A DNA stretch of 64,000 bases from Pomphorhynchus laevis (taxonomy: Eukaryota > Acanthocephala > Palaeacanthocephala > Echinorhynchida > Pomphorhynchidae). Positions 21,661-31,848 of the stretch are shown piece by piece. The notes under the pieces were generated by a model, which was given only the letters and a program-made list of their open reading frames with translations, ran no database searches and was not told where the DNA came from. Both the position numbers and the translations under genes were made by a program. The stretch's first letter is position 1. Each line of letters begins with the position of its first letter. The stretch is from contig WNNJ02001981.1 in the NCBI GenBank assembly GCA_012934845.2, positions 1-64,000 of the forward strand. Reading direction: 5' to 3'.

Positions 21661-22659
21661 TATTTTAATACATTGCAGCGATCTGTCGAATAACCTTCTT
21701 CGAAACGTGTCTGAAGCCTTTTATAAACTCGACCTAATCGAATCAATGTAATCGTTATAGATCATATTATATATAATTTTACAGCTGAACACAGTAATTT
21801 GCAAGGAAATCCTTTTACATCTCAAGATTTTCATCCCAAACCTATAGCGCAATTAAAAGAATTGTAATTTGCATATATTTTAAATAATTTAGTAAACAAC
21901 ATGTTCACTTTAGATACCTGGAAAATCTCGATAGACCATTAGAATATCTCAATTATGGAGAACTCGTCCAGTTACAGATATTGTATGTATTTAAATTAGT
22001 ATTGAGGACAAGGTAATAATCTATCGATAGTCATTTAATGCATCGTGGCTTAATGGCACCATATTTTTCTTAAATTATAGAGTAGCATTAAAAGCCATTA
22101 ATATGCTACATTGACTAAGAATAATTTTGTTTTTACATAAATGTTCATTTCTGTGAGTATAGTGTGAATGATGAGCTTTATATTTATCTTAAATTATAAA
22201 GTAGCATTGCACATTTTCATAAGAGGCAATTATATAACATTGACTAAATATCTATTTTGTCATGCTAATCACATAAACAATTGGATGCTACGCAAATAAT
22301 TTTTTTTCTTACAGAAATTCACTTTTTTATACCCGTAAATTTATTTTTGATGAGTTGCTGATGAGTCTCGTATTTTAGATTATATGCACTGTTGTTTAAC
22401 AAATCGCTGAAGTAAATTTTCCCAGCATTTTATAATGACATTGTATAATGTTACATTACGCAGAATTTATTAATGACATAACATCAAACCTAAACATTAA
22501 AGCTATATATTACAAAACATTTATTATAAATATTCAAATGAATTTTTATTTGTGTGGCATGAAATGTACGTTTATATTGTTTGCATTATATAATTATTTA
22601 TGCAAAAGCATAAAGCCAAATATCTGTTTCTATTAAAAATTCAGTTATTGTAAATTAAA

Positions 22660-23215
22660 TTATTTCTTTATAGAATATGAATTTGTTCATAACTATGTCA
22701 AAAATAAATATAAATTACATAAAGATATGAAATATATGTTTCGATATATTGATGATATATGTGTATCTAATTCTAATATTTTTATCCAATAAGCGAACAA
22801 ATTTATTCAGGTACCCTATAAAATCAATATTGATGATAAAGAATGTATATATCTAGATATGAACATTAAATTTAAATCACTTTAAACTACTTTTAATTTA
22901 TCTAGCAAAGATGACATATTTAAATTTACAAGAAACATATTTTTGCATGAGCATTCAAGCATACCATATAATATAAAATATAATACATTAAATAATGAAA
23001 TTTTAAAAATTGCAACAATATGTAATGATATTGGCTTTCTTCAAAATCATTTTAATAATTTAATAGATGCATATTTTAAACTAGGTTACTATAAAAATAA
23101 CAACAAGCAGAAAATAGTAAAATATATAAATCAGCACAATACTATTAAAAATAAATTTGAAACCATTAGCGGAAAATTATTATTTAATTTACAAATTTTA
23201 TAATGTTAATCGATG
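22660..23215 (+). mobile_element. Naiad RT, 3' half, with natural 3' end
   Basis: The plus strand shows the block before motif C, then FRYIDD (about 22740), then IYLDMNIKF, then an 86-codon frame (22943-23203) with HEHSSIPYNIKYNTLNNEIL and a Lys/Asn-rich tail ending SGKLLFNLQIL and a stop. This is the most complete view in the window of the RT C-terminus. The tail after the stop ('aatcgatgaaataaaatgttaaac') recurs at about 24295 and 24470, so several 3' ends lie side by side. Upstream of 22660 the copy is truncated. Broken in a few places. Confidence 0.75.
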
Positions 23216-23449
23216 AAATAAAATGTTAAACAAATTTTATTTTTAAAAATTATCCCAGTACAATGCTTCAATAAGTGTAAAATGTTAAGATAGAAGATTG
23301 AAATATGAACTGTATTTCGCGTTTTAGTTTTTATTTACCAATGGCTGAATGCTAGCAGCAAATATTCATGAAAACTAAAATTTATCCTTTTGCCAAGTAA
23401 GATAAAACTTGTTTTTACTGAAACAAACCTCAAAATTCTAAAATATTTT

Positions 23450-23825
23450 AACAAGATAGTGATATGACCTTTAATCAGCAAAATTGGCAAGTACAAATTT
23501 AACCAAAGTAATCAATTTATTGGGCATTTAAAAAATGATGAAGCATCGGTTTATGCCATATTCAGTATACCAAAAATAAAAGCTGATAAGCACATCTTGA
23601 TCTAAACACTATCCTTGAATTACAAAATGGTTGTTATTCATTTTATTAAATCGAAACCATTCTAGTTCAAAGTTCCTTGAAAATGAAGCAAACTTTGCTC
23701 TACTACACCCGATGGCAAAATAAACATTTAATTTCAAACATTAGTCTACAATTCTTATTGATAGGATTAATGCACACAATTTTCATAGACAAAGTTATTT
23801 TACATTTAAAAAATATAAAATATTA
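23450..23825 (+). repeat. Direct repeat of about 380 bp (partner 26380-26795)
   Basis: Shares long identical runs with 26380-26795, for example 'ataagcacatcttgatctaa', 'aagcaaactttgctctacta' and 'aaacattagtctacaattct'. The first third is more diverged. Short frames inside show no known domain. It follows a Naiad 3' end and may belong to its 3' flank or to an unknown element. Confidence 0.75.
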
Positions 23826-24229
23826 TGACCTTTAAAAATTATTTTAAATATTCAAACATTTTTATGAATTTGTATACGTGAGTCATGAATATTAGCTTGC
23901 AAATTGTAAGCATTATATAATTATTTATGTAAGTTTAGAAAGCCAAATCCGTTAATATAAACTAGATAATAAAATTTTATTATAGGGAACATGTCATTTG
24001 CATGTATTTGCCCCTTTGTTGTATCGATCAATAGAGAAAGATACCTGATAACATAGAAATTCATCCTGATAACCTCCAATCCTTATTCTCATACATCGTC
24101 TGTTATTTATTAGTCAATTCATAACAATTGATTTTTATTTTAAATTTCAATTTTTTAACTAATTTTGTATCCTGTAACAATTTATTATTTATTATTTAAT
24201 TATTAAATGCTAATTTGGCATTATCATTG

Positions 24230-24530
24230 TTATTATTAATTTTTTATACGTAAACTGAATTAGCTGATTTGATTATTAAATTTACAAATTGTACAATGTC
24301 AATGGATGAAATAAAATGTTAAACGAATTTTTTTTAAATTATCCCAGTACAATGTTTCAACGAGTGTTTCAAGGTTAAGTAAGTGTAAACTGATTAAACT
24401 TTCTTAAGCAGAAAGTTAAATCAGTTAATATAAAATTAAATTATTATTTAATTTACAAATTCTATAATGTCAATCGATGAAATAAAATATAAAACAAATT
24501 TTATTTCGAAAAATTATCACAATGTTTCAA
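24230..24530 (+). mobile_element. Two further Naiad 3'-end copies
   Basis: Two copies (about 24280-24370 and 24450-24535) of the sequence following the RT stop at 23200: 'atttacaaatt(t/g)ta' through 'gaaataaaat' to 'cacaatgtttcaa(t/c)gag'. Each is a short, strongly 5'-truncated insertion or a tandem 3' terminal repeat. 23990-24130 holds the other 3' flank type also seen at 19450-19600. Confidence 0.55.
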
Positions 24531-24532
24531 TG

Positions 24533-25035
24533 AGGCAAAATGTTAAGATATCAGATCCAAGTATGAAATGTATTTAGGGTATACTTAACAAACCTGAATG
24601 CTAGCAGCAAACATTCATTAAAACTAAAATTTATCTTTTTGCCAAGAAGAAAAAAGGTGTTTTCAATTATGAAAACAATAGCATGTCCAAATATTTTAAC
24701 TAGATGTTAAGATCGGAAATCGAAGTATTAAATGTATTTAGGGTTTTACTCAACAAACTTGAATGCTAGCAGCAAACATTCATTAAAACTAAAATTTATC
24801 TTTTTGCCAAGAATAAAAAAGGTGTTTTCAATTATGAAAACAATAGCATGTCCAAATATTTTAACAAGATGTTAAGATCGGAAATCGAAGTATGAAGTGT
24901 ATTTAGGGTTTTACTTAACAAACCTGAATGCTAGCAGCAAACATTCATTAAAACTAAAATTTATCTTTTTGCCAAGAAGAAAAAAGGTGTTTTCAATTAT
25001 GAAAACAATAGCATGTCCAAATATTTTAACTATAT
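24533..25035 (+). repeat. 165-bp tandem repeat, three copies
   Basis: Units with GAATGCTAGCAGC at 24596, 24761 and 24926 are nearly identical through 'ggtgttttcaattatgaaaa' and 'catgtccaaatattttaac'. A fourth, older copy lies at about 23340-23460. The unit is linked to Naiad 3' ends on its left, so it may be an expanded piece of a Naiad flank. Confidence 0.85.
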
Positions 25036-25169
25036 AATGACTTTAAAGCAGAACACCTTTCTTAAAACCGTTTTTACAAAAATCAGTTTTAAATCATTTT
25101 TACTTAAATGACAGTAGGGGCAATTAAGTTCAGAGACTGACCAGTCTTTCTCTGAATGTGATCTGATGT

Positions 25170-25350
25170 CGTTACATGTCAACCTTCTTTGGACAACTTT
25201 CACGTTGATCCCAGGTGTACCCTGTGGTTGTTTTGACAGTAAGGGAAAATGTGGACATTACTTCTGTGGGCTAACTTTCACGTTGCCCCCGTTACCCTAT
25301 GGTGTCAATTCCGACAGTGAAGGAAAGTGGGGACATCGCTGGAGATATTT
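25170..25350 (+). repeat. Tandem duplication of about 88 bp, GC-richer
   Basis: Two units share 'aactttcacgttg(a/c)', 'tgacagt(a/g)a(a/g)gg' and 'gg(a/g)aa(a/g)tg(t/g)ggacat'. No coding evidence beyond a short frame of 62 codons. The stretch to 25800 is AT-rich and without features. Confidence 0.7.
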
Positions 25351-25801
25351 TTAAAAATAACATTAGAACCCATAAACGGGTTGTAATTAGATTTGCTTTA
25401 TAAAAAGGCGCTTTCGTAAGTCGTTAACGCAAACGCAAAAAGCATATTATTGCCGGATTCTTCTTAAAGAATCTTATGTCTTTTAGTGAGACGGATGCTT
25501 CAAATTTGTGCAAATCATCCTAATCAAGGTCTAAAAGAATGCTATAAATTTTCACATAGGCGGTTATAAGCTTGTATTCAATGAAACAATAATCTTTGAG
25601 GTGTGTATTGAAAAAGATCAGATATGATTTTGTCAGGTCATTAGTTAAAAATGCTATTGGATATGATCCTGTAAATTTTCTCACTTAATTATATAGGATT
25701 TTTCCATGATACATTTTTACGAAAGATGTTTGGAGAACCTTAAAATACTCTTCGGAATTTAGAGGTACTCCAAACTTAATTTCTACCGGGTTTTAAGATT
25801 C

Positions 25802-26071
25802 TTAACTGGCGGGATTTCCATTATTACTTTTGTTGTGTTTACAAAAGGACTGATTAATCTGTGTTTTGAGATTGTCTGTGTAATCAAAAATATTCCTTCT
25901 CTTCAATAAACTTACATTTTTATAGCAGAAAACACTCAAATTAGCTGATTTAAGTGAATTTTTTTGATTCACCGAAATGAAAAAGCTGTTTGATTCACTA
26001 CACATATTTTTCATATTAATTATAAATATGTTATTAATTACAGAAATAACGTCGTTTAATATGGTCGACAA
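25802..26071 (-). CDS. Unrecognised 89-codon frame
   Basis: I do not recognise it. It is Asn-, Ser- and Lys-rich with a hydrophobic start (ISVINNIFIINM) and three Cys residues. No neighbouring exon, signal or repeat supports it. Chance frames of this size are possible in this window, so it is listed only as the sole open frame in an otherwise empty 700 bp. Confidence 0.12.
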   Translation of the reverse strand: MSTILNDVISVINNIFIINMKNMCSESNSFFISVNQKNSLKSANLSVFCYKNVSLLKRRNIFDYTDNLKTQINQSFCKHNKSNNGNPAS

Positions 26072-26134
26072 AAAAGAACCACGAAAAAGCAGTCATATAA
26101 TATCGTTGATTCTTTATTGTATGTGTCTCTAGTG

Positions 26135-26222
26135 TTTCTATAAACGGACTGGAGGATCAGGACCCATCAGCTTACCCCAACGCGCTGCCCTTTCGCTTAA
26201 CCACTCAGAGTCTCTTACATAC
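26135..26222 (-). mobile_element. tRNA-derived SINE head
   Basis: On the minus strand a box-A-like sequence (GAGTGGTTAAGCGAAAGG) is followed about 35 bases later by GGTCCTGATCC, a box B with two mismatches to the usual GGTTCGANNCC. Both lie in a GC-rich stretch within AT-rich DNA. The sequence cannot form a full cloverleaf by eye, so a decayed SINE is more likely than a tRNA gene. The tail (toward 26040) shows no clear end. Confidence 0.45.
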
Positions 26223-26379
26223 CTGAGAGTTCAGTCAAGGCTGACAATGATAGGTAATCGCGAGATGAAGAGCTTGAGAAACCTTAATCCCTTTTTTTCA
26301 TATTAATCTACAAATCACTGAATTACAAAATGACTGTAAAAAATTATATTTTTAATTTTGAAAACAACAACGTTTCAAA

Positions 26380-26795
26380 ATATTTTGACAAGATATTAAC
26401 GTTAAGCTTAAATAGTATAGTCTTTGACTAGACTTAAAACAGCAAAACTGGCAAATGTAAAGTGAACCTAATAGGTCAATTTATTGAGCATCTGAAAAAC
26501 GATGAAGCGACGACTCATGCCATATTACAGTATACCAAAAATAAAAGCTGATAAGCACATCTTGATCTAAACACTACCCTTGAATTACAAAATGGTTGTT
26601 ATTCGTTTTATTAATACGAAACTTCATTCTAATTCAAAGTTCAATGAAAATGAAGCAAACTTTGCTCTACTACACCCGATAGCAAAATAAACATTTCATT
26701 TCAAACATTAGTCTACAATTCTCATTGATAGCATTAATGCATACAATTTTCGTAGATAAAGTTATTTTACGTTTAAAAAAATAAAATATTAAATT
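26380..26795 (+). repeat. Direct repeat of about 380 bp (partner 23450-23825)
   Basis: Second copy of the repeat described at 23450, about 2.95 kb downstream in the same orientation. 26800-28400 beyond it holds no recognisable feature. Confidence 0.75.
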
Positions 26796-28454
26796 ATCTA
26801 ATATTTCAAATTTTCCTATTTTTTACATCACATCGTTTTTTATTATCCTGAGATTAATTTCGTTTGAATTTTATATATATAATTTTTATAGGAAAAACTA
26901 TTTTTAAACTATTTTATAGAAGATAATAGTACAATAAATCTGTAGTAAAATGTATTTTATACTTTTTTCCCTGCAATTGATTATTTTTCATTTGCATCTG
27001 TTATTTAGATACATAAAAAATGCTAGCAATTTGTCGGATTCCAAAGAGTTGACTCACTTGAACTCGACTTTGCTGGAACTGTAAGATAACATCCTTGTGA
27101 CTTCATGTGGCACAATTTATTTTTGCAGGACAGTAATTCAGCCTGATAACAGTAAGAAACTTTTTGCAATAATAGTGACAACTCGATGGATAAAATTAAA
27201 AAAATTGTAAATCTAAATAGTTACTATATGCATCATTTATACTTGCCGTTTTAGACATTTGCAAAATTTTGAGTTGTATTCTTTGACTTGCTCATTGGCT
27301 GATCAGGTGCCGGAATTACGAGTGTTGTAAGCGATTAGCAAAATACTTAATAGAATGAAACAATTTATATTGTAATGTTGATGCTTAGGTCCCTAATAGA
27401 AAGTGATATTCATTTTATCAAAAGTTCTCTGGACATTATACCATCAACTCTGGAAATCTTGTAACTTTTAGATTGTCTTTTTTGAATTTGCTATATGCTG
27501 TTTTAGAAATCTTTCTGGAAATCCGCTGAAATATCTTGATCTTACCAATATTCGCAATTTCTATAATCTACGAATAATGTAAATTGGTTAAATTTAGTTT
27601 GCTATTTAAATGCTTTGCATCTGATTATAACTCGTTTTCGACTTTAGCGATATTTCTGATGTCATCAGTTTTGACAGTGGAACGACTGAATATCTAAAGT
27701 AGCCAACCGTTTTAGCAAGAAAGAATTTCACATACTATTTGAATATTTAGCATTAGTAATACTTCTATTCCTTCTGTGCTGATAAAGAACCTTACAAATC
27801 TTGTAGTTCTGTAAGTAATTCCTTAGCTGAATATATACTGTATAGGTTTTGTTATTTTATAATAGTTTCGTTTCATAAAGCGATCTTAATTTGAATTTCT
27901 TTAATATACAGTTTTAATTACGATTTTCGGATGTTCCTTTCATTTTTTACTTGTTTTGTGAGAACTGGAAAACTTCTTAAGAATTTAATTTTATCTGTTT
28001 TAAATGAATATAAAATTATTTATAAAATCTCTATGCTTATAAAATTAATATAATCAATCTCTTATGTTATTTGCAAACTTTCAATTTCAATGCTTTATTT
28101 TTAGGTGCTTGAACAGTAAATGTATGAGAATCGATTGTTTACAATTCAAAGCCAAATTGACAAATACGTTTACGCTGTGAGTTTTGTTAATACTTTTATT
28201 AAAATATTATGTCGTTGTTTGATAAATATCAAATATACATAAATATCTTTAAATTTTTAAATAATGTTTATTCACCAAAATGCTTTTCCCAAGATGCCAC
28301 TTTTTTATTTTTCAATTTTCAAATTCTTGTCTTTTACCGCGTCAAGTGTTCTAACCTTTTTTAAATGCTAAATTTATTTAATGTATCCCTTTAATTTTGT
28401 GCATTTATGCCGATAGTGTATAAATATTTATATTATTTATGTAAATATTATCAC

Positions 28455-28850
28455 TAATAACGGCAATGGTTTTGTTGGTAGTCACGGTGTATGGAATTAG
28501 AAGTCATGAAGATGGGATTTTGTAGCTGGTTTTCAATGCTTAATTCACCTTGTGTGACCTAGCAACTATTATGTATAATATACAAATTACAATACAAATA
28601 TTGCAATATTCTCAAGTTATACCAGGTTCGATAAACGGATGTTCTGGGATACAGCCATACTTCAATTAAGTGTGTAGCCTTCTAACAACGCTATTTTCCA
28701 GTTGCCGTCTTGTCTTATAATCTACAATGCCATGATAAATTACTGCAGGGCTATTAACTACTGTAGCCTTCCAACAACGCTATTTTCCAGTTAACGTACG
28801 GTCTTATCATCTACAATGCCATGATAAACTACTGCAGACATAGCCCCGAT
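28455..28850 (+). repeat. Repeat related to 32586-32700, followed by a 107-bp tandem duplication
   Basis: 28460-28575 ('gtgtatggaatt', 'gtagctgg', 'caccttgtgtgacct') is similar to 32590-32690, which suggests a shared mobile unit near both satellite regions. At about 28670-28850 a unit beginning gtagccttc and containing 'aacaacgctattttccagtt' and 'tctacaatgccatgata' is present twice. From 28850 to 29450 no feature is recognised. Confidence 0.6.
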
Positions 28851-29622
28851 AGCACTACTTGTTAATGCTCTTGCTGTTTTTAAAAGCTCGCATTTTTTGC
28901 AGTGTTTATCGCCTTACATCCGTTATATTCACGTGTTCGCGATTTTTATAGAATCCGTCTAAAATTTCGATTTTGCGTAAACCACACCAAGTTTTGGTAT
29001 TTTATTCACCGCTTGTATCGAACACGCAGCCTTATCACGCTGTACACGATTAATCAATAGATACTGTACAGGACAACTGTCACGAGGTCTTCGGGCTTTT
29101 GTTTCTAATGGCGTTAAAGTAATTCTTTGCGCTTAGATTTACGTTAAATTGTGAATCTATTATCATCTTTCCGTAGCTATTTTAAAAGAGATGTGACTGC
29201 AATATTCTTAACTGTTCTTCAAAATATACTTGTTTTGAAGAACAAGAATATATTTCTTGTATTTTTATATCCTCATTAAAGATGAATTGCGTTTGACTGA
29301 AGGCAGATGGAAGCTGTATAAGAGAATGTACAACCATGGGTGAGGTGAACTACATCTATTTGCTGCAAGTGTGCGCCCAATAATCTAAAAAACTAAAAGC
29401 ATACGTAATCAAACGCAAACACAATACGTTTGATTATATTAAAACGATGTAGTATTATACCTGCCGCATCCATTTAGGATCCAACGAGTGCAGCGACAAT
29501 TCAGCAACAACCTATGCCTAGTGTTTAAGGATGGTCCGCACAGCAATTCGATCTGGTTAAGAGCGTAAGCCTCAGACAATTAAGCAAAGTGTCGGAAACG
29601 CCTTTATTCACAATGTCACACT

Positions 29623-29710
29623 GGCAACCGAAACGACTAGTGTGTACCTCATTCTACTGATGAGTGTTGCCGGATACTCATCATTTCGATGCTGAAGTGG
29701 TCGTCTAGAA
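29623..29710 (+). ncRNA. Permuted hammerhead motif, family 1, copy 1
   Basis: Order: stem II 3' GGCAACC (29623-29629), GAAA (29630-29633), stem III ACGACTA (29633-29639), helix d GTGTACC (29642-29648), stem I TTCTA (29652-29656), CTGATGA (29657-29663), stem II 5' GTGTTGCC (29664-29671, with one bulged T), d' GGATAC (29672-29677), small hairpin, stem III TGGTCGT (29698-29704), C17 (29705), stem I TAGAA (29706-29710). All core bases fit the hammerhead consensus, and cleavage is predicted after 29705. The linear order excludes an ordinary fold within one unit. Activity is inferred. Confidence 0.65.
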
Positions 29711-30002
29711 GTGACATGGTGACTAAAAGTTGTGAATCGAAGTCCAGTCTATCAAGCAACACCATTTAGTATAAATGCCGTATTTCGTAAAAAATCATGG
29801 ACCGTTGTTTACTCAGCACATCCGTGCACTACTATTATAACTGCCGCATCCATTTAGGATCCAACGAGTGCAGCGACAATTCAGCAACAACCTCTGCCTA
29901 GTGTTTAAGGATGGTCCGCACAGCAATTCGATCTGGTTAAGAGCGTAATCCTCAGACAATTAAGCAAAGTGTCGGAAACGCCTTTATTCACAATGTCACA
30001 CA

Positions 30003-30090
30003 GGCAACCGAAACGACCAGTGTGTACCTCATTCTACTAATGAGTGTTGCCGGATACTCATCATTTCGATGCTGAAGTGGTCGTCTAGAA
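30003..30090 (+). ncRNA. Permuted hammerhead motif, family 1, copy 2 (core G5 changed)
   Basis: Same parts as copy 1, shifted by 380 bp, with the stem III strand ACGACCA now fully complementary to TGGTCGT. The core reads CTAATGA (30037-30043): the invariant G5 is A. In studied hammerheads G5 changes abolish cleavage, so this copy is probably a dead CUGAUGA donor although its GAAA and cleavage strands are intact. Confidence 0.6.
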
Positions 30091-30381
30091 GTGACATGGT
30101 GGTGAAAGTCGTGAATCGAAGTCCAGTCTATCAAGCAACACCATTTAGTATAAATGCCGTATTTCGTAAAAAATCATGGACCGTTGTTTACTCAGCACAT
30201 CCGTGCACTACTATTATAACTGCCGCATCCATTTAGGATCCAACGAGTGCAGCGACAATTCAGCAACAACCTCTGCCTAGTGTTTAAGGATGGTCCGCAC
30301 AGCAATTCGATCTGGTTAAGAGCGTAAGCCTCAGACAATTAAGCAAAGTGTCGGAAACGCCTTTATTCACAATGTCACACA

Positions 30382-30469
30382 GGCAACCGAAACGACCAGT
30401 GTGTACCTCATTCTACTAATGAGTGTTGCCGGATACTCATCATTTCGATGCTGAAGTGGTCGTCTAGAA
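30382..30469 (+). ncRNA. Permuted hammerhead motif, family 1, copy 3 (core G5 changed)
   Basis: As copy 2, with the same CTAATGA core change. The shared change in the two inner copies suggests one duplicated from the other. Stems I, II, III and d are otherwise kept. Confidence 0.6.
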
Positions 30470-30761
30470 GTGACATGGTGACTGAAAGTCGTGAATCGAA
30501 GTCCAGTCTATCAAGCAACACCATTTAGTATAAATGCCGTATTTCGTAAGAAATCCTGGACCGTTGTTTACTCAGCACATCCGTGCACTACTATTATACC
30601 TGCCGCATCCATTTAGGATCCAACGAGTGCAGCGACAATTCAGCAACAACCTATGCCTAGTGTTTAAGGATGGTCCGCACAGCAATTCGATCTGGTTAAG
30701 AGCGTAAGCCTCAGACAATTAAGCAAAGTGTCGGAAACGCCTTTATTCACAATGTCACACA

Positions 30762-30849
30762 GGCAACCGAAACGACCAGTGTGTACCTCATTCTACTGAT
30801 GAGTGTTGCCGGGTACTCATCATTTCGATGCTGAAGTGGTCGTCTAGAA
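30762..30849 (+). ncRNA. Permuted hammerhead motif, family 1, copy 4
   Basis: The core is intact (CTGATGA). Helix d' reads GGTAC instead of GATAC and is now perfectly complementary to GTACC of d, without the bulge seen in the other copies. Stem II, stem III (7 bp) and stem I (TTCTA/TAGAA) are intact. Predicted cleavage follows the C of GTC at 30844. Confidence 0.65.
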
Positions 30850-31108
30850 GTGACATGGTGACTGAAAGTCGTGTTACGAAGTCCAGTCTATCAAGCAACA
30901 CCATTTAGTATAAATGCCGTATTTCGTAAGAAATCCTGGACCGTTGTTTACTCAGCACATCCGTGCACTACTATTATATATATTAGTAGTGCGAAAAATC
31001 GCTTGAAACTGTGGTCCAGGAGCCTAAACTGGCTAATATTGATTTAAAATTCATATGACTGCTAAAAAACTGGACTTCGATCATCAGCTCCATCAGTCTA
31101 ATGTATCA

Positions 31109-31180
31109 CTCAGAGACGCACTTAACCACCTAGCAGTCATCGTCAGTCGGATGAAGTGGTTAGGGTTCGTTTCGACTGCT
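31109..31180 (-). ncRNA. Permuted hammerhead motif, family 4 (minus strand, single copy)
   Basis: Minus strand, in order: stem II AGCAGTC (31180-31174), GAAA (31173-31170), a short stem III strand ACG, helix d TAACCAC, stem I strand ending CCGA, core CTGACGA (31146-31140; position 7 may be any base), a bulged T, stem II GACTGCT (31138-31132, 7-bp perfect), d' GTGGTTA (7 bp), stem III CGT, C17 (31115), stem I TCTGAG (one mismatch). The sequence is otherwise unlike families 1-3, so the shared order is independent support. It lies 130 bp from the end of the family 1 array. Confidence 0.55.
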
Positions 31181-31407
31181 TTTGTGATAACTATAAAGAC
31201 ACCAGCAATTCCCCACGGTGCTAAACAAAACTAAGGTGCAGAAAGCGTTTGTACTGGCTTGCTGCGTGTGTGGACCTTCTAGTTATTCTTTATATGTACA
31301 AATGCGTATCCGTTAGTTACGAGGGCACTGAATTAATTAATAATTATTAATTATTTTTAGAATAAATTAATTATTATTCGTTAATTACGAGGGCACCTAT
31401 TTAATAT

Positions 31408-31545
31408 AGTGCTGTCGGCTACCATCAGCTCGTCTAGGAGTGATAAGGAAATCTGCTCTACTTGTAATCGAACTCCATTTTTTGGCAACATCTACAATTA
31501 TTAAACTGAAGCCTATTACCTCTTTAAGCAACACCATTTAGTATA
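31408..31545 (+). repeat. Truncated family 2 monomer joined to a family 1 tail
   Basis: Starts within the family 2 stem II strand (gctgtcggctaccatcag), continues as family 2 to 'ctgaagcctattacctctt', then switches to 'aagcaacaccatttagtata', which belongs to family 1. The GAAA strand is missing, so no ribozyme can form. The join shows recombination between the two satellites. Confidence 0.7.
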
Positions 31546-31548
31546 TAT

Positions 31549-31848
31549 ATAGTTGTTCCTAATAAGTAAACGGGGAAAACGGACATAACTTGGTATTGTT
31601 AACCATCACAGTCCATCAGTAATCAAATCCCTAGACCGGTTTCTGCTTATTGAGCTTCATCAGTAGGGTTCAGATTTTAAGAGTGTTCAGAGATCCTCCA
31701 CCACAGTTTAGAAGGGTCCATCACAAGGATGAAGCTCAATAAGCAGAATCCGGTCTAGGGATTTGATTATTGATGGACTGTGATGGTTTCCAATACCCAG
31801 TTATATCCGTTTCCCCCGTTTACTTATTAGTAACAACTATAATGCCGT
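31549..31848. repeat. Palindrome 1, arms of about 110 bp, with minimal hammerhead
   Basis: Left arm 31549-31660 and right arm about 31727-31848 are complementary with a few mismatches around a spacer of about 65 bp. The arms begin with a 'gttcctaataagtaaacggg'-like sequence and its complement, which occurs nowhere else in the window. The minus strand of the left arm carries a near-complete minimal hammerhead (31629-31668). Head-to-head terminal repeats of Penelope-like elements are one possible origin. Confidence 0.8.
31629..31668 (-). ncRNA. Minimal hammerhead with loopless stem III (palindrome 1)
   Basis: Minus strand: stem I CCCTA, core CTGATGA, short stem II GCT-loop-AGC, GAAA, stem III ACCGGT, C17, stem I TAGGG. 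Stem I is perfect (5 bp). Stem III is a 6-base palindrome with no loop, so it can pair only between two molecules; hammerheads of this minimal kind are known from Penelope-like elements and cleave as dimers. Weak point: the stem II closing position is A opposite A. Predicted cleavage lies between plus positions 31634 and 31633. The right arm has a damaged core. Confidence 0.6.

Larger units (their letters stand above)
29453..30978 (+). repeat. Family 1 hammerhead satellite, four tandem monomers of about 380 bp
   Basis: Monomers begin CTGCCGCATCC at 29461, 29841, 30220 and 30600. They differ by only a few substitutions, so the array expanded recently or is being homogenised. Each monomer holds GGATGGTCCG, about 94 bases later a permuted hammerhead motif, and a 3' part 'caacaccatttagtataaat'. 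Array edges show no clear target duplication. The structure (short non-coding tandem unit with a hammerhead) resembles animal retrozymes and the schistosome and cricket hammerhead satellites, but the ribozyme order differs from all of these. Confidence 0.9.

Noticed and set aside
22358-22364. CTGATGA followed by GTCTCG, looking like a hammerhead start
   Set aside because: No GAAA partner, no complementary stem II and no cleavage strand within reach on the same strand.
26135-26222. Possible tRNA gene on the minus strand
   Set aside because: Box A and B are recognisable, but acceptor and anticodon stems do not pair; a SINE head is more likely.
29453-30978. CRISPR-like array
   Set aside because: Whole 380-bp units repeat without short repeats and unique spacers; eukaryotic satellite.
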